64,000 bases of DNA. It comes from Hetaerina americana (lineage: Eukaryota; Arthropoda; Insecta; Odonata; Calopterygidae). Location: assembly GCA_022747635.1 (NCBI GenBank), contig JAKTNV010000001.1:26552490-26616489 (forward strand), written 5' to 3'. The translations under genes were made by a program, and so were the position numbers. How positions within the stretch are numbered: the first letter of the stretch is position 1; every line of letters begins with the position of its first letter. The notes under the pieces are model-generated. The model saw only the letters and a program-made list of their open reading frames with translations, had not been told where the DNA came from and ran no database searches. Below are positions 15,201-24,466 of the stretch, piece by piece.

Positions 15201-18200
15201 AAACTGGTGCAGCATGCACAGCTAACTGCACAGGAGAAGCAGACCATCACGAATCTGTCTCATGTTGGATTAAATGTTGTGATTGATGTAAGCATAAATA
15301 TTATCAAATCATTTGTCATTTTTTAATCAGAGTTTGGGAAGTTAAATGTAGAATTTGTCTCCGTTGAATATTATGGTTTTTTCCCGGAGTTCATTTTTAT
15401 GTGGAAGGTCTATTAAATCAGTCAAGTAAAATTAGAATCAGCTTTTAAGTTAATGCAAAAATAAAAATATTTAAAATAAAAGTTGTGTCAATAATGCTTT
15501 CTATCAGGAACACTGTAAAACTGAACTCACTCATAAATGCCATTTGTGCCATTTTCCAAAGAAAAAATTGATCCTGAAGAAGTTAAACAAAAGTAATATT
15601 TTTTTTAATCAGGCCCTGTTGAAGGTTCCTTATTGAAGTATTTTCATTCTCCTTCCTTTTGCATTGCAATGGCTACAACTAAACATTTTTCCAATGAGAA
15701 TTCTTTTCCATCTGATGATTTATTTAATGTGTCAATGTTGATGTTATTTTTTTAAATAAATTAAACATGAGTACTTATAAAAGTAGCAGAAAAATATTAA
15801 AAGTGTTCAGACTTATGAAAAATTAGTGTTTAACTTATAGTTCCTATTAATTAGCAATGTGTTAATAACAAAGTACGTGATAAATGATCTTTCAAAATTT
15901 CAAATGTTTCTGTGCTTAGCTTTTTTTGCCCACGGTTAAAATTTATATGTATATTGTTAAGTTTTATTATTATTATTTAGAGGTGAGAGGAGAGAGAGAA
16001 ATGAGATTTATTTAGAGGATGTTTTATATTATTTTCAACAGAAATATAATCTTGTTTAGTAATGGAGTGAAATTTGATGTAAGATTTTACTTTTAAATGC
16101 AGAATTTGTTACAGTGTACTACAAACCTTATTTCAATGTGATTAATGAATCAAATGTATTATTCAAAATTCATAATGTTGCAAATACTTGGCCAAAGTTA
16201 ATATCAGGAAAAGTGTTATGTTTTTGCTAATTCAAATGTTAACATTTTGTTCTCACTAAGTGATGGCTAAATTAAGGTATACATAATCATATTATTATTT
16301 CGACCATTGCATTTACTTTTTTATTCATTTCACTATCTTTTTAACTATTCTTTGCTTAATTAAAAGGTTGTAAAAATATTTTCCCAAAAAGCTAAACAAA
16401 ACTGCATGTAAAGTATTTTTACTGCTTAGTCTTTATACGTTTGAAAATTTATTTAGAAGATTAAATATCAATTGTAGCTAATCTTATTCATAAATGAGGC
16501 ATAGCTTTATATCTTGTACATATTCTTTGGATTAAAATATCTCCATGTTTAGAATTCAGTTGTTGTGCTTACTCATGTTGTAAAATTGTCTTCGTCTGAA
16601 ATAATTTCGAAATAATGATTCTATAAATCATACCTTATTGAATTGGTTCAGCTTGTAAAATGGAAATTTTATATCTTGGAACTTGCTTGTGTTTTTTTTC
16701 ATACGGGTAATATCTAGAGTTGATAAGAGCACAAAAGGAAAAGTAGTAATAAATTCATATATTCTGTTGTGGCCAGGGAAACCGTAAAAAGATCTACCAA
16801 GTTCCTCGGAAGGAGCGCATCACAGAGCAGACATATCAGATGTCAAGGTGGACTCCTATCATCAAGGATATCATGGAAGATTGCATTGAGGAAAAGTTGG
16901 ACCTTAAGCACTTCCCGTACCTTGCTGGGCGAGCTACCCCATCCGGTTATCATGCTCCAACAAGGTGAGATAACCATTAATTGTTAAATTAAATACAGAT
17001 TGTGAATCTGACGATATTACTCTTACCTTGCCCAACAAATGCAGTGAAGTATTTCATGCATTGTCAGTAACATCGCCGACAACAACTTAAATTATAGGTT
17101 TAGGAATCCAGGTTTCATCTAAATCAAACTAGTATAAGGGAAGGTTATCCATCACCTGATCAATTGAGGCAGTTCAGAAAAGACTCCTGGCAAAGGTGAA
17201 AATATATAAAAATATCATCAAGACTATACTGAACCGAAAATAGTTTTATTTTCTTAAAAAAAAATTTGAAGTTGGATGACTGTTTGCACTAGTTGAACAG
17301 CAAGGTAGCTCAGATTCTCATTTGTTAAGGTATTGTCAATCACTCAAAAAGAGAAATTTTTCAGTTTAGGACAAAATTAAGAATTTTGGAACAAGTCAAC
17401 GCTCATGTTGGAATCTGTGTTGTTCTGGCAAAACATCTACTATTGTAGGCCTCTACACTAAATGCTATAGTGAAAAATTGTGATTAGATTCTGAAACATG
17501 CTAAACCGTGGGGATACAATATTTGTCTAAGAAGAGAAAATATGTCAAGAATTCCAAGTGAAGGATTAGTGATAATGGTTTTAAAGTTCATATCATAAAA
17601 TATTCCTGGGAATGGTGACATTAAAAGGGAAAAAGTCTTGCACATTTCCGCAAGAATGGGGATCAAAGAATTCACAGCATCCAATGGTTGGTTGGGTAGG
17701 TTTTAAAATAGGCACCTTATTGTACACAAGAATGTGTGTGATAAAAGTAAGTGTTGATTTTGAGATTGCAACTCATTGGAAGGTGTCATAATTGAATGAT
17801 CTTCTTGAAGAATTTAGCCCAAAAACTGTTGCCAGTACAAACAAGACTTACTTTTTTAAGTGCTGCCAGCCAAAAAACTGTGCTTCAGAGGGGAACAATG
17901 ATAAGAAGAGATGCTGAGGAAACAAAGGCTTATTAGGCAACAAACAGAGTGTAAAATTCATTTGCCTTGTCCTGAATTTGCTGGAGATCGACCAGGTGCG
18001 AATCCCAGTCCAGGCAAATGATTTTTACGCTTTGAAATTATTGTATTTTAATGCACTTATAGCAGATGATTCTGTTGGAAGTTACTATCGCAGCATCTCC
18101 CACAGTTTTGTGGAATTTGTCAAAGGTCAAACACCCTTAGTGTTTAAAGTTGGTTTTAACCACGTGGACTGTGGCGTATTGCGCACAACTACAAATGCCT

Positions 18201-21200
18201 GAGACATTGTATGTTTGGTATTTTTTCACATCATCTTGTTCCAATAAAGTCCCCAAAGTGTAAGAGGATGCCTCGATAGCTTAACCGGCTAAAGCACTCG
18301 GCCGGACATCGAGGGATCTGGATTTTAATCCCAGTCAAGACGAATGATTTTTACACTCTGAAATTGTTGCATTTTAATGCACACATAGCGGATGACTCCA
18401 GTAAAAGTTACTGTCGCGGCACATCCACAGAATCTTAAAAAATTATTATCTTATTAATCACAAATGCAGAAGGAGGTAAGAAACTTCAGCCATTAGTAGT
18501 TGGTAAATCAAAGAGTTCTAGGTGCTTCAAACATGTTAAAACATTGCAAATTCGGGATCATGGATGACCTCAGAAATATTTGATAATCATGCTTAGAACA
18601 GGAAAATTCTGCTGTTTATTGATCAGCATCCAGCCCACCATCCAAATGTACAGGGTGCGGCATTATCTCTGGACATATTTCAATTTGTATTTCCCGCCGT
18701 ATTGTAGTTCCACTAGAGGTCGCGATTGGCATTCTTGAAAGTTATGGGCATCTAGTAAACATTCATAACCTCAAAATGGCTGAGATGTTACATACCAGTG
18801 CGGAGTACAATCGCAGAGCCGTGATTATCGCAACTGTTAGCGCTGGGCGTTCGATCAGTAAAATAGTTTGATTTTTTGGGTACTCCAGATCAACTGTTTA
18901 CAATATTGTGGCTAAGTTTCATGCTTCAGAGAAGTCTGCGGGAGGTTTCACTAACCCAGCAAGGAAACCTCAATTGAGGAAATGCGTGTCACGACCTGTG
19001 GCAGCCGTCAAGAAGTCTCAGATGCTGATTTCATAGGACCCGGGGCGATCACCGAGGAAATTGGCATCAGAATTGAATTTTAGGAAGTGAACAATGTGTC
19101 GGATGGCAAAGGATACAAGTCATACCCAATAAAAGTGCTACAGAAGCCGTCTTAGGCTGCCAGAACAAAGTGGATTGCGCGCTGCAACTTGCAATTGTGT
19201 CCTCTAAAAAAATGAAGCTGCGGGGCGAATCAGAATCTTTTCTGATGAAAGTATTTTACTGTTGATGCAAAGATCAACTGGAGAAATGATTGCTGATTCG
19301 CCCACAACCACGAGGACGTCCCAATTGTTGCTCAAACAATATTTCCGGCTATCGTTCACGTCCTAGATATTGTGTCGAGTGATGGTGATGTCATGCTGCC
19401 ACATATCTTTCAAAAGGAACAAACTATCTTAAAAGAAGTCTATCTGCAAATTTTGGAGAATCTCATGAAATTGTGGATGGTAACTGTGACTTCAAGGAGA
19501 CAATACATCTTTTAACAGGACGGTGCACCAGCACATACGAGTCGGTGAGTCCAAAACTGGCTCTCAGATAACATTGACGTATTCTGGTCAAAGGTTTTCT
19601 GGCCCCGGAATTGCCCGGACTTCAACCCTCTTGGCTATTATGTTTGCAGCGTAGCAGAAAGAGTAACCAATAAGATGAATCACCCTAATGTCGCATCTCT
19701 AGGTGCTGCTATGGTAGCAGCATTCGGGAATATGGACAGTGCTGTTTTAAAGAGTGGGTGCATTTGAATCAGGACAAGATTGGAGGCAGTTATTGAAGCT
19801 GAAGGGGGTTACATTGAGATTTGTTACTCTTGGCAAATATCTCTGCTCTTATGTAAAAGGATTTTCATTTTCGGTTTTATTTAAACAAAATTTTCATTTG
19901 TCCAGATTTAAGCGCCATACGCTGTATTCTCAGAAACTATGATTCAAGGCTTACCAATAACTTTTTCATTTCTTTTAATCGTTTTATTCATACTTATGGG
20001 TAATGGAAAATTTTATAGAAGCATGTTCATTACAGGAAATGAAAAAAACGCCTAAAAAGATAATTATTTCATACTTTGAATTATTATTTGTTCTGGTTAA
20101 ATTTATTGTTATGAAGCACCAAATTCTTTCAGTCCCATTAGTTTTTTAGTTACGAGTTTTTACTGTATTGATTTTTAATAATTATGGTTTCAATAGAACC
20201 CAGCAGTTATGTAAAATCCAAGATTTTTCTTTGATTACAGGTATGTGTGAAAAGCGATTACTTGGATAAGTGAAAAAACTGCAAAATACAATAGCTGTTT
20301 GGAACATTTAATCTGCTTTCCTGCTCTTTGGATGCACTAAATTTCTATTCTACATATGCTTCTATTAATTATGTACTGAGGTTTTAATATATTATAAAGT
20401 TTTTGTATTTTCGTAGTTGATCTTTTTGTGCATACATGGGTGGTCTGAAAAGTTTCCAACTCAGAAAATTTCAGAAAAAATGTCTTGTATCTCTGTTAGG
20501 TCGGAAACTTTTCAAACCACCCACGTATGTTGTTTATTCATCATAGAAAAATATAGGTACTTGAAAATGTAATGTTAATTCTGATGTCCTAGACCTAAGT
20601 GTTTGTAATCCATTTTTAATTAAGAATTAGATTGTCTCAGTTGTATGCTAATATGTTTTCTGGTTCCTTTAAGTTCTTCTTTTGTTAAATTAATAATGTG
20701 TTCACTGTAATCTTACAGTGCACGCTATGGCCACTGGCACAAGGATAAAGGACAGCAAACAGTGAAGAATGTTCCAAGGCTTATTGTGTTCGTCATTGGT
20801 GGCATCTGTTTCTCTGAGATACGATGTGCTTATGAAGTCACCAATGCACTCAAGAACTGGGAAGTCATTATAGGTAAAAATCATTAATTGTTATGATAAA
20901 TAATAATAATAATAGTATTGTCTAAGCCTATGATTTTCATTTGGCTGTGCATTCTTATGTTGTGCATTAGCAGAAAAGGACAGTATGGTGACCCTCATGA
21001 TGATTTGTAGAATCATCTGTATTTATTTAGTTGTTAGTGATAGAGCTGCCATCACCCCTTGCGGCTGTTAGCATTTCTCTCTCAAACTGAAAATGTTTCT
21101 TGCGGCCCAAATTGAAGTCTTTATAATTTCATAGTTCCTCCCTTTGTTTGTATCACTTCGTTTAAGCTTTCTGATGATTTTATTTTTTCTCGTGCTTGAC

Positions 21201-24200
21201 CTTGAGCATGCTTTAGCATTCACATTTTTGTATGGGGTACCTTGACAACTATATAAGCAAAATGAAATTTTACTTCTTTTCTTTATGTGACTACAAGCTC
21301 TCTTGTTATATTTTACTTTTTTCCATAATATAATATACAGTGAGAAAGAATATTGCCTCAAGATTTTCATATTTAGTAAAATTCTGATGTGACAAGTTCA
21401 TTATTTAACAAGAATCCCCGTACCTTGAATTTATATTTAACAAATCCCTCACAGAGTGCAAAGTACCTAAGATTTGGAAAACCGCGCAAATAACGCCTAT
21501 TTTTAAAAGTGGTGACAGGGAGGATCCCAGTAATTACAGACCTATATCTCTCACTTCTATCTGTTGTAAAATCTTAGAGCACATAATTGTCAGTTCAATA
21601 ATGAGACACCTTGACAATATTAACTTTTTAAGTGACAATCAACACGGATTCAGGAAAACCCGCTCCTGCGAAACCCAATTAGGATTATTTACACATGATT
21701 TACTTGTATCTGGTGAGAGAGGTAGGCAAGTGGATGCCATCTTCTTAGATTTTCAAAAGGCATTTGATAAAGTCCCACATGGTAAACTCATTCATAAATT
21801 AAAGGTCGCGGGTATAAACAAGGGCGCCATAAGTTGGGTTAAAGATTTTCTTTCAGAGCGGGAACAGAGGGTAGTCCTTGATGGCGCTAGTTCCGACAGC
21901 GTTCGAGTCACGTCGGGGGTACCTCAGGGAAGTGTGATCGGGCCATTGCTTTTCTTGATTTTTGTTAACGATTTGAACCGCGAAGTGAAAAGTAAAATTA
22001 GGATGTTCGCGGATGACACGGTGATCTATCGGGAGATATCTGGGGATGAGGATCGTTTTATTCTAGCGCAGGATTTAGATTGCATTACTAAATGGTGTTC
22101 TAACTGGGGATTGACTCTAAATTATAATAAATGTTCAGTGGTAAATTTCTTTAAAAGATCAACGGGATTTGCTTACAAATTAGCTGGAGGTGACCTGGCA
22201 GTAGTTGATACGGTAAAATACCTAGGTGTCACATTCTCAAAAGACTTAACTTGGGGGACTCACATACGTAAAGTCTGCGGTCAAGCATATAAAAGATTGG
22301 GATTCATTAGACGCATTGTCGGCAAAAGTGACTCGAAGGTCAAGGAACGTTGTTACCACGCTCTTGTAAGGCCTCATTTAGAATACGCATGCAGCGTGTG
22401 GGATCCGAGTGAAAAAGGCCTCATTCGGGAAGTTGAGAAGGTTCAACGCCGGGCAGCCCGTTTTGTAAAAAATTCCTACGATAAAACGCAAAGCGTCACC
22501 GAAATGCTCATGGATTTGGGGTGGGAATCATTGGCTGAGAGACGATTCAATGCAAGATTGAAATTATTAAATAAATTTAGATCCGCATGTTTCAGCACCG
22601 AGGTCTCGCAAATTATTCGTACTCCTACATACATTGGTCGCTTGGATCATGCATATAAAATTCGGGAAATAGATGCCAGAACTAGCCGACTCAAGGACTC
22701 CTTCTTCCCACGGACAATACGGGATAGCAACTGCAGGGTTATAGATAGCAAAAATTCCACTTGCCACCCTCAGCGTCTAAAAAATAATTAGTTGTATGCA
22801 TGTTAAATGCATGCTCTTCCACTAACCTTGTGTGTTTTGTTATAATAACCCATTCTTTCCGAATGACCTCATTCGTGTTCTGTTCATCTGTTTTTAAGTT
22901 TCCCTTTCAACCCCTCGTCCCTCTCCGCGGCGGGAAATTCCTGCTACCTGCAACGTTGGGTCGCATTCCCTGCCTTTTAAAGACTCTTTGGGGGCAGAGT
23001 GTTTCGTGGTGCATTTTCATGTGGTGTTTCAATTTCTTGCTTGTTGTGTCCTGGCTTCCGTGTTGTAGGATGGCTTTCGTGCCGCATCATGGGGTGCAGT
23101 TTTTTAGTTGTTTTGCGGTATATGTGTTTGCATGAGTATTGGATGAAGGGATTTTTGCATGAGCGTGTGCGCTGCTGTGGGTGTAATTTTCCGTGTTGTT
23201 TTTTTGCATGTGGTATTTTTCTTTTTTACGGTTGGTGACCTAACACCCCCCGCCACACGCCCTTGCGGCGGCTTGCGGGGTATTATGTAGATGTAGATGT
23301 AGATGAATCCTGAGGCAACAAGTAATGTCCAATGATGTGCTGGTTTTTGGGCCATTATTCACATTCAAAGTAATTTGGTAATGGCAAGGTTTAAATATTG
23401 CTCCCACATTCGTTGTTTGATGTTATGAGATAACCTCTTGTGTCCATAATTGCACCCATATTTTATGGCTAAGTGCACACCATCATCTCGTCCTGCCCAT
23501 TCATAATTTCCTGGCCTAAGTGCTTTTCTTGGATGATTTGTTTTCTGTGAGACTTTCAGTAAAACTGTAGCATTATCATGCCACATTAGAATCCATGCTT
23601 ATCTGTGTGATAAAGATAGTGAGATTAAAAGTGTTCTGAAGTCTTGACGAATTAGGAGCAGAGGTAAAATGTTACGCAGAGGCTGCCAAAGTTAGGATTA
23701 ATTCCATGATTCAGTTTCGAACATGTAATGAAGTTTGTCAATTATTAACTAGTATATCAATTTTTTGTTGTCTGAGGTGTAACTTTATGGAATTTGCATT
23801 ACATATTGAAATGAAATAATTGACTTTGTAATTATTTAATTTCATTTCAATATATCAATTTTTGCTGAAGAATATCTTGGTGAAATCCATATCTAGAGCA
23901 TGCGGATGAGTAAATTGAGAGATACCATTAATAAAATGACAACTTTGCCTTGCCCGAAGACAGTCAATTGAACTGTTAATTAAATTTTAGTTTTTCACAA
24001 GTTTATTTCCTGTTATTTTCCATTTTCTGCTATTATGCTGATTCCATGTTAAGTGAAAATATCTTAAATGGGGAAATGATAATATGAAGACCTTTGAGCA
24101 GTGATTGGAGAAAACTTGATCTCACTCAAAGTTTTCACCTTGATTTGTTGGAAATTGTCGGGGATTTTTTTTCACTTTTGTTTTAAGTCACATTAGTATT

Positions 24201-24466
24201 GTATGTGACATTAGCATGCATGGGGTGGAGCACATTTTCTATCACATGGGAGATTTATCAGTGAGGTCCCTATTGCTCTGTTCTTCATTTAAAGCTAATC
24301 ATAGGGCTTCTCTCAATTCTACCTCCAGTTCCTTTCCAGTTTTTTATTTTTTTAAATGATATCATAGATGTGTGTTTTCACTGATGATTGCACTTAATTT
24401 GCAGGCTCATCTCATGTATTGACACCAGAGAACTTCTTGAGCGATTTGAACAACTTGAGCCCATAA
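137..24466 (+). CDS. Rop: Rop / unc-18 / STXBP1 orthologue, Sec1-Munc18 family (ten exons, 5' incomplete)
   Basis: Sec1/Munc18 protein that clasps syntaxin-1 and templates SNARE assembly for synaptic vesicle fusion; cytosolic and at the presynaptic membrane. Ten exons (137-292, 4321-4424, 5624-5772, 7597-7812, 8944-9045, 12819-13026, 15039-15287, 16777-16964, 20719-20873, 24405-24466) join in one frame with GT-AG borders, giving about 528 residues. Recognisable stretches in order are [76 protein letters not shown] and RYGHWHKDK, all near-identical to what is known of insect Rop and vertebrate STXBP1. About 50-60 N-terminal residues must lie upstream of the window. No frameshift or stop is seen, so it looks functional. 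Introns are 0.8 to 3.9 kb and rich in transposons. The family assignment is very secure. Confidence 0.96.
2223..2519 (-). mobile_element. tRNA-derived SINE
   Basis: Read on the minus strand, the right end carries RNA polymerase III promoter boxes of a tRNA-like head: A box TAGTGTAGCAGC (2497-2508) and B box GGTTCGAATCCC (2454-2465), spaced as in tRNA. It is followed by a body of about 200 bp unlike a tRNA. There is no intact cloverleaf, so this is a retroposed element and not a tRNA gene. The 3' boundary near 2223 is approximate. Confidence 0.7.
2875..4191 (-). mobile_element. Full-length mariner element, broken transposase
   Basis: The left end CAAGGTCTGTTCAAAAAGTA and the inverted right end CGAGGTCTGTTCAAAGAGTA form terminal inverted repeats of about 30 bp. 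The element is flanked by TA on both sides (2873-2874, 4192-4193), the mariner target duplication. The 1317-bp length is typical of mariner. On the minus strand, 4030-3542 encodes a transposase N-terminal helix-turn-helix part ([26 protein letters not shown]). The catalytic HDNAPAH region (about 3225-3250) and YSPDL region (about 3140-3160) lie downstream in other frames, so frameshifts have killed it. It sits in a Rop intron. A second copy of this family lies at 55456. Confidence 0.9.
4321..4424 (+). CDS. Rop: Rop exon b
   Basis: Acceptor ATTGCAG ends at 4320 and donor GTAAGA starts at 4425. Encodes [19 protein letters not shown] and then [15 protein letters not shown], matching the domain 1 to 2 transition of the family. 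Confidence 0.94.
4640..5060 (+). mobile_element. Decayed mariner remnant
   Basis: Fragments resemble a mariner transposase on the plus strand: [15 protein letters not shown] followed by ITTAIERED (about 4675-4765), and further on a degraded [19 protein letters not shown] (about 4945-5000). Several stops and frameshifts are present and no terminal repeats are clear. Boundaries are approximate. Confidence 0.45.
5624..5772 (+). CDS. Rop: Rop exon c
   Basis: Acceptor TTTTAAG ends at 5623; donor GTATTT at 5773 is weak but frame-consistent. Encodes [18 protein letters not shown] and then [20 protein letters not shown], the family's domain 2 region. Leaves in phase 2. Confidence 0.93.
6301..7182 (+). 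mobile_element. Internally deleted mariner
   Basis: Inverted ends: CGAGGGTAGGCTGAAAACTA on the left and the complement of TTTTCAGCCTACCCTTG on the right, both flanked by TA (6299-6300, 7183-7184). The internal plus-strand ORF at 6408-6641 encodes a transposase N-terminus ([32 protein letters not shown]). Further on, the piece around 6700-6900 shows [15 protein letters not shown], the degraded catalytic segment. At 882 bp it is about 400 bp short of full length and not functional. It lies in a Rop intron. Confidence 0.85.
7597..7812 (+). CDS. Rop: Rop exon d
   Basis: Acceptor TTTCAAG ends at 7596 and donor GTGAGT starts at 7813. Encodes [20 protein letters not shown], then [19 protein letters not shown] and [20 protein letters not shown], the most conserved domain 2/3a block of the family. 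Confidence 0.96.
8944..9045 (+). CDS. Rop: Rop exon e
   Basis: Acceptor CTAACAAG ends at 8943 and donor GTAAGT starts at 9046. Encodes [20 protein letters not shown] and then [12 protein letters not shown], aligning to the domain 3a strand before the syntaxin-contacting helical hairpin. Confidence 0.94.
9567..10426 (-). mobile_element. Degraded mariner
   Basis: The left end AAGGTCTGTCCCAAAGTAGTA and the complement of the right end (10380-10425; AAGGTTGGTCCCAAAAGTAT) form imperfect inverted repeats. The minus-strand frame at 9962-9738 gives a decayed mariner N-terminal part ([20 protein letters not shown]). The element is shortened to about 860 bp. TA duplications are not clear, so ends are good to a few bases. 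It lies in a Rop intron. Confidence 0.65.
10510..10644. repeat. Perfect 65-bp-arm hairpin related to Penelope-type hammerhead sequence
   Basis: Positions 10510-10574 and 10580-10644 are exact reverse complements around the 5-nt loop TAGAG. The right arm contains CGAAACGTCGG preceded by a GGCTGA/TCAGCC stem. That resembles stem II, the GAAAC box and the GUC cleavage triplet of the short hammerhead ribozymes known from Penelope-like retroelements. The CUGAUGA box is absent, because the sequence mirrors at stem II. Perfect arms imply recent origin or conversion. It lies in a Rop intron, so a spliceosomal transcript could fold it. Confidence 0.85.
12819..13026 (+). CDS. Rop: Rop exon f
   Basis: Acceptor TTTCTAG ends at 12818 and donor GTATGT starts at 13027. 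Encodes [20 protein letters not shown] and then [17 protein letters not shown], the domain 3a helical hairpin that engages the SNARE helices in this family. Confidence 0.96.
14100..14922 (-). mobile_element. Mariner remnant (family shared with 30002 and 60.3 kb)
   Basis: The minus strand at 14321-14103 encodes a transposase C-terminal segment ([20 protein letters not shown], then [15 protein letters not shown]). The right end carries a mariner terminus resembling TATAAAAAGTATCGG on the complement. The plus-strand piece around 14160-14260 is visibly similar to 30155-30250, another copy. Frames are interrupted. Ends are approximate. Confidence 0.65.
15039..15287 (+). CDS. Rop: Rop exon g
   Basis: Acceptor TGTCTAG ends at 15038 and donor GTAAGC starts at 15288. 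Encodes [39 protein letters not shown] and [20 protein letters not shown]; phase 0 at both ends. Confidence 0.96.
16777..16964 (+). CDS. Rop: Rop exon h
   Basis: Acceptor GGCCAG ends at 16776 and donor GTGAGA starts at 16965. Encodes [20 protein letters not shown] and then [19 protein letters not shown], the family's domain 3b core, ending in a variable serine/threonine/proline stretch. Confidence 0.96.
17950..18120 (+). mobile_element. Copy A of a tRNA-like SINE (head truncated or diverged)
   Basis: From about 17990 the sequence (B-box-like GTGCGAATCCC, then an ATGATTTTTACGC body and GTATTTTAATGCAC) matches the body of the copy at 18264-18440. The A-box region is not recognisable, so this copy is diverged or 5' truncated. 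It sits about 150 bp from the second copy in the same orientation. Confidence 0.55.
18264..18440 (+). mobile_element. Copy B of a tRNA-like SINE
   Basis: A box TAGCTTAACCGG (18277-18288) and degenerate B box GGATTTTAATCCC (18320-18332) mark a tRNA-derived head. The body shared with copy A follows (ATGATTTTTACACTCTG, ATTTTAATGCACAC), and then an A/T-rich tail near 18440. The head does not fold as a complete tRNA, so it is not a tRNA gene. Confidence 0.65.
18651..19850 (+). mobile_element. Decayed Tc1/mariner-superfamily element (non-classical mariner)
   Basis: Starts after TA with CAGGGTGCGGCATTAT. Plus-strand frames give [19 protein letters not shown] and [14 protein letters not shown] (helix-turn-helix), then FSDES. 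Further on come a degraded QDGAPAH (about 19517-19535), [14 protein letters not shown] residues (about 19610-19640), and a C-terminal [13 protein letters not shown] near 19780-19820. The wider spacing and the C-terminal motif resemble the DD37-type relatives, not classical DD34D mariner; that is inference. Many stops are present and the right terminus was not found. Confidence 0.6.
20435..20525. mobile_element. 91-bp TA-flanked MITE
   Basis: Left end CATGGGTGGTCTGAAAAGTT and the complement of the right end CGTGGGTGGTTTGAAAAGTT match at 18 of 20 positions, flanked by TA (20433-20434, 20526-20527). No coding capacity. A mini-inverted-repeat element, probably mobilised by a mariner-type transposase. 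Confidence 0.8.
20719..20873 (+). CDS. Rop: Rop exon i
   Basis: Acceptor TCTTACAG ends at 20718 and donor GTAAAA starts at 20874. Encodes [39 protein letters not shown] and then [12 protein letters not shown], the conserved C-terminal strand-helix of domain 2. Confidence 0.96.
21410..23306 (+). mobile_element. CR1/jockey-like LINE, 5' truncated, with open reverse transcriptase and (GATGTA)n tail
   Basis: One frame is open from about 21412 to 22791, some 460 residues, beginning inside the reverse transcriptase palm ([17 protein letters not shown]). It continues with [47 protein letters not shown] and the catalytic [10 protein letters not shown], then the LINE thumb and C-terminal motifs YLGVTF and [13 protein letters not shown]. 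No endonuclease or first ORF is present, so it is 5' truncated. A 0.5-kb 3' UTR follows and ends in GATGTA hexamers (23287-23305). The uninterrupted frame suggests a young insertion in the last Rop intron. It cannot move by itself. Confidence 0.9.
24405..24466 (+). CDS. Rop: Rop exon j (terminal coding exon)
   Basis: Acceptor TTTGCAG ends at 24404. Encodes [19 protein letters not shown] and then TAA at 24464-24466, matching the family C-terminus (STHILTP...L..L). Confidence 0.95.

Noticed and set aside
22800..23355. Open frames rich in Cys and Phe after the LINE
   Set aside because: This is the LINE 3' UTR leading to the GATGTA tail; no domain or codon signal.
23365..23586. Minus-strand open frame of 73 codons after the LINE
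   Set aside because: The peptide matches nothing I recognise and has no splice context; possibly repeat-derived, too weak to call.
23802..23853. AT-rich inverted repeat around ATTGAAATGAAATAATT
   Set aside because: Imperfect, low complexity and without flanking duplication; could arise by chance in AT-rich intron.
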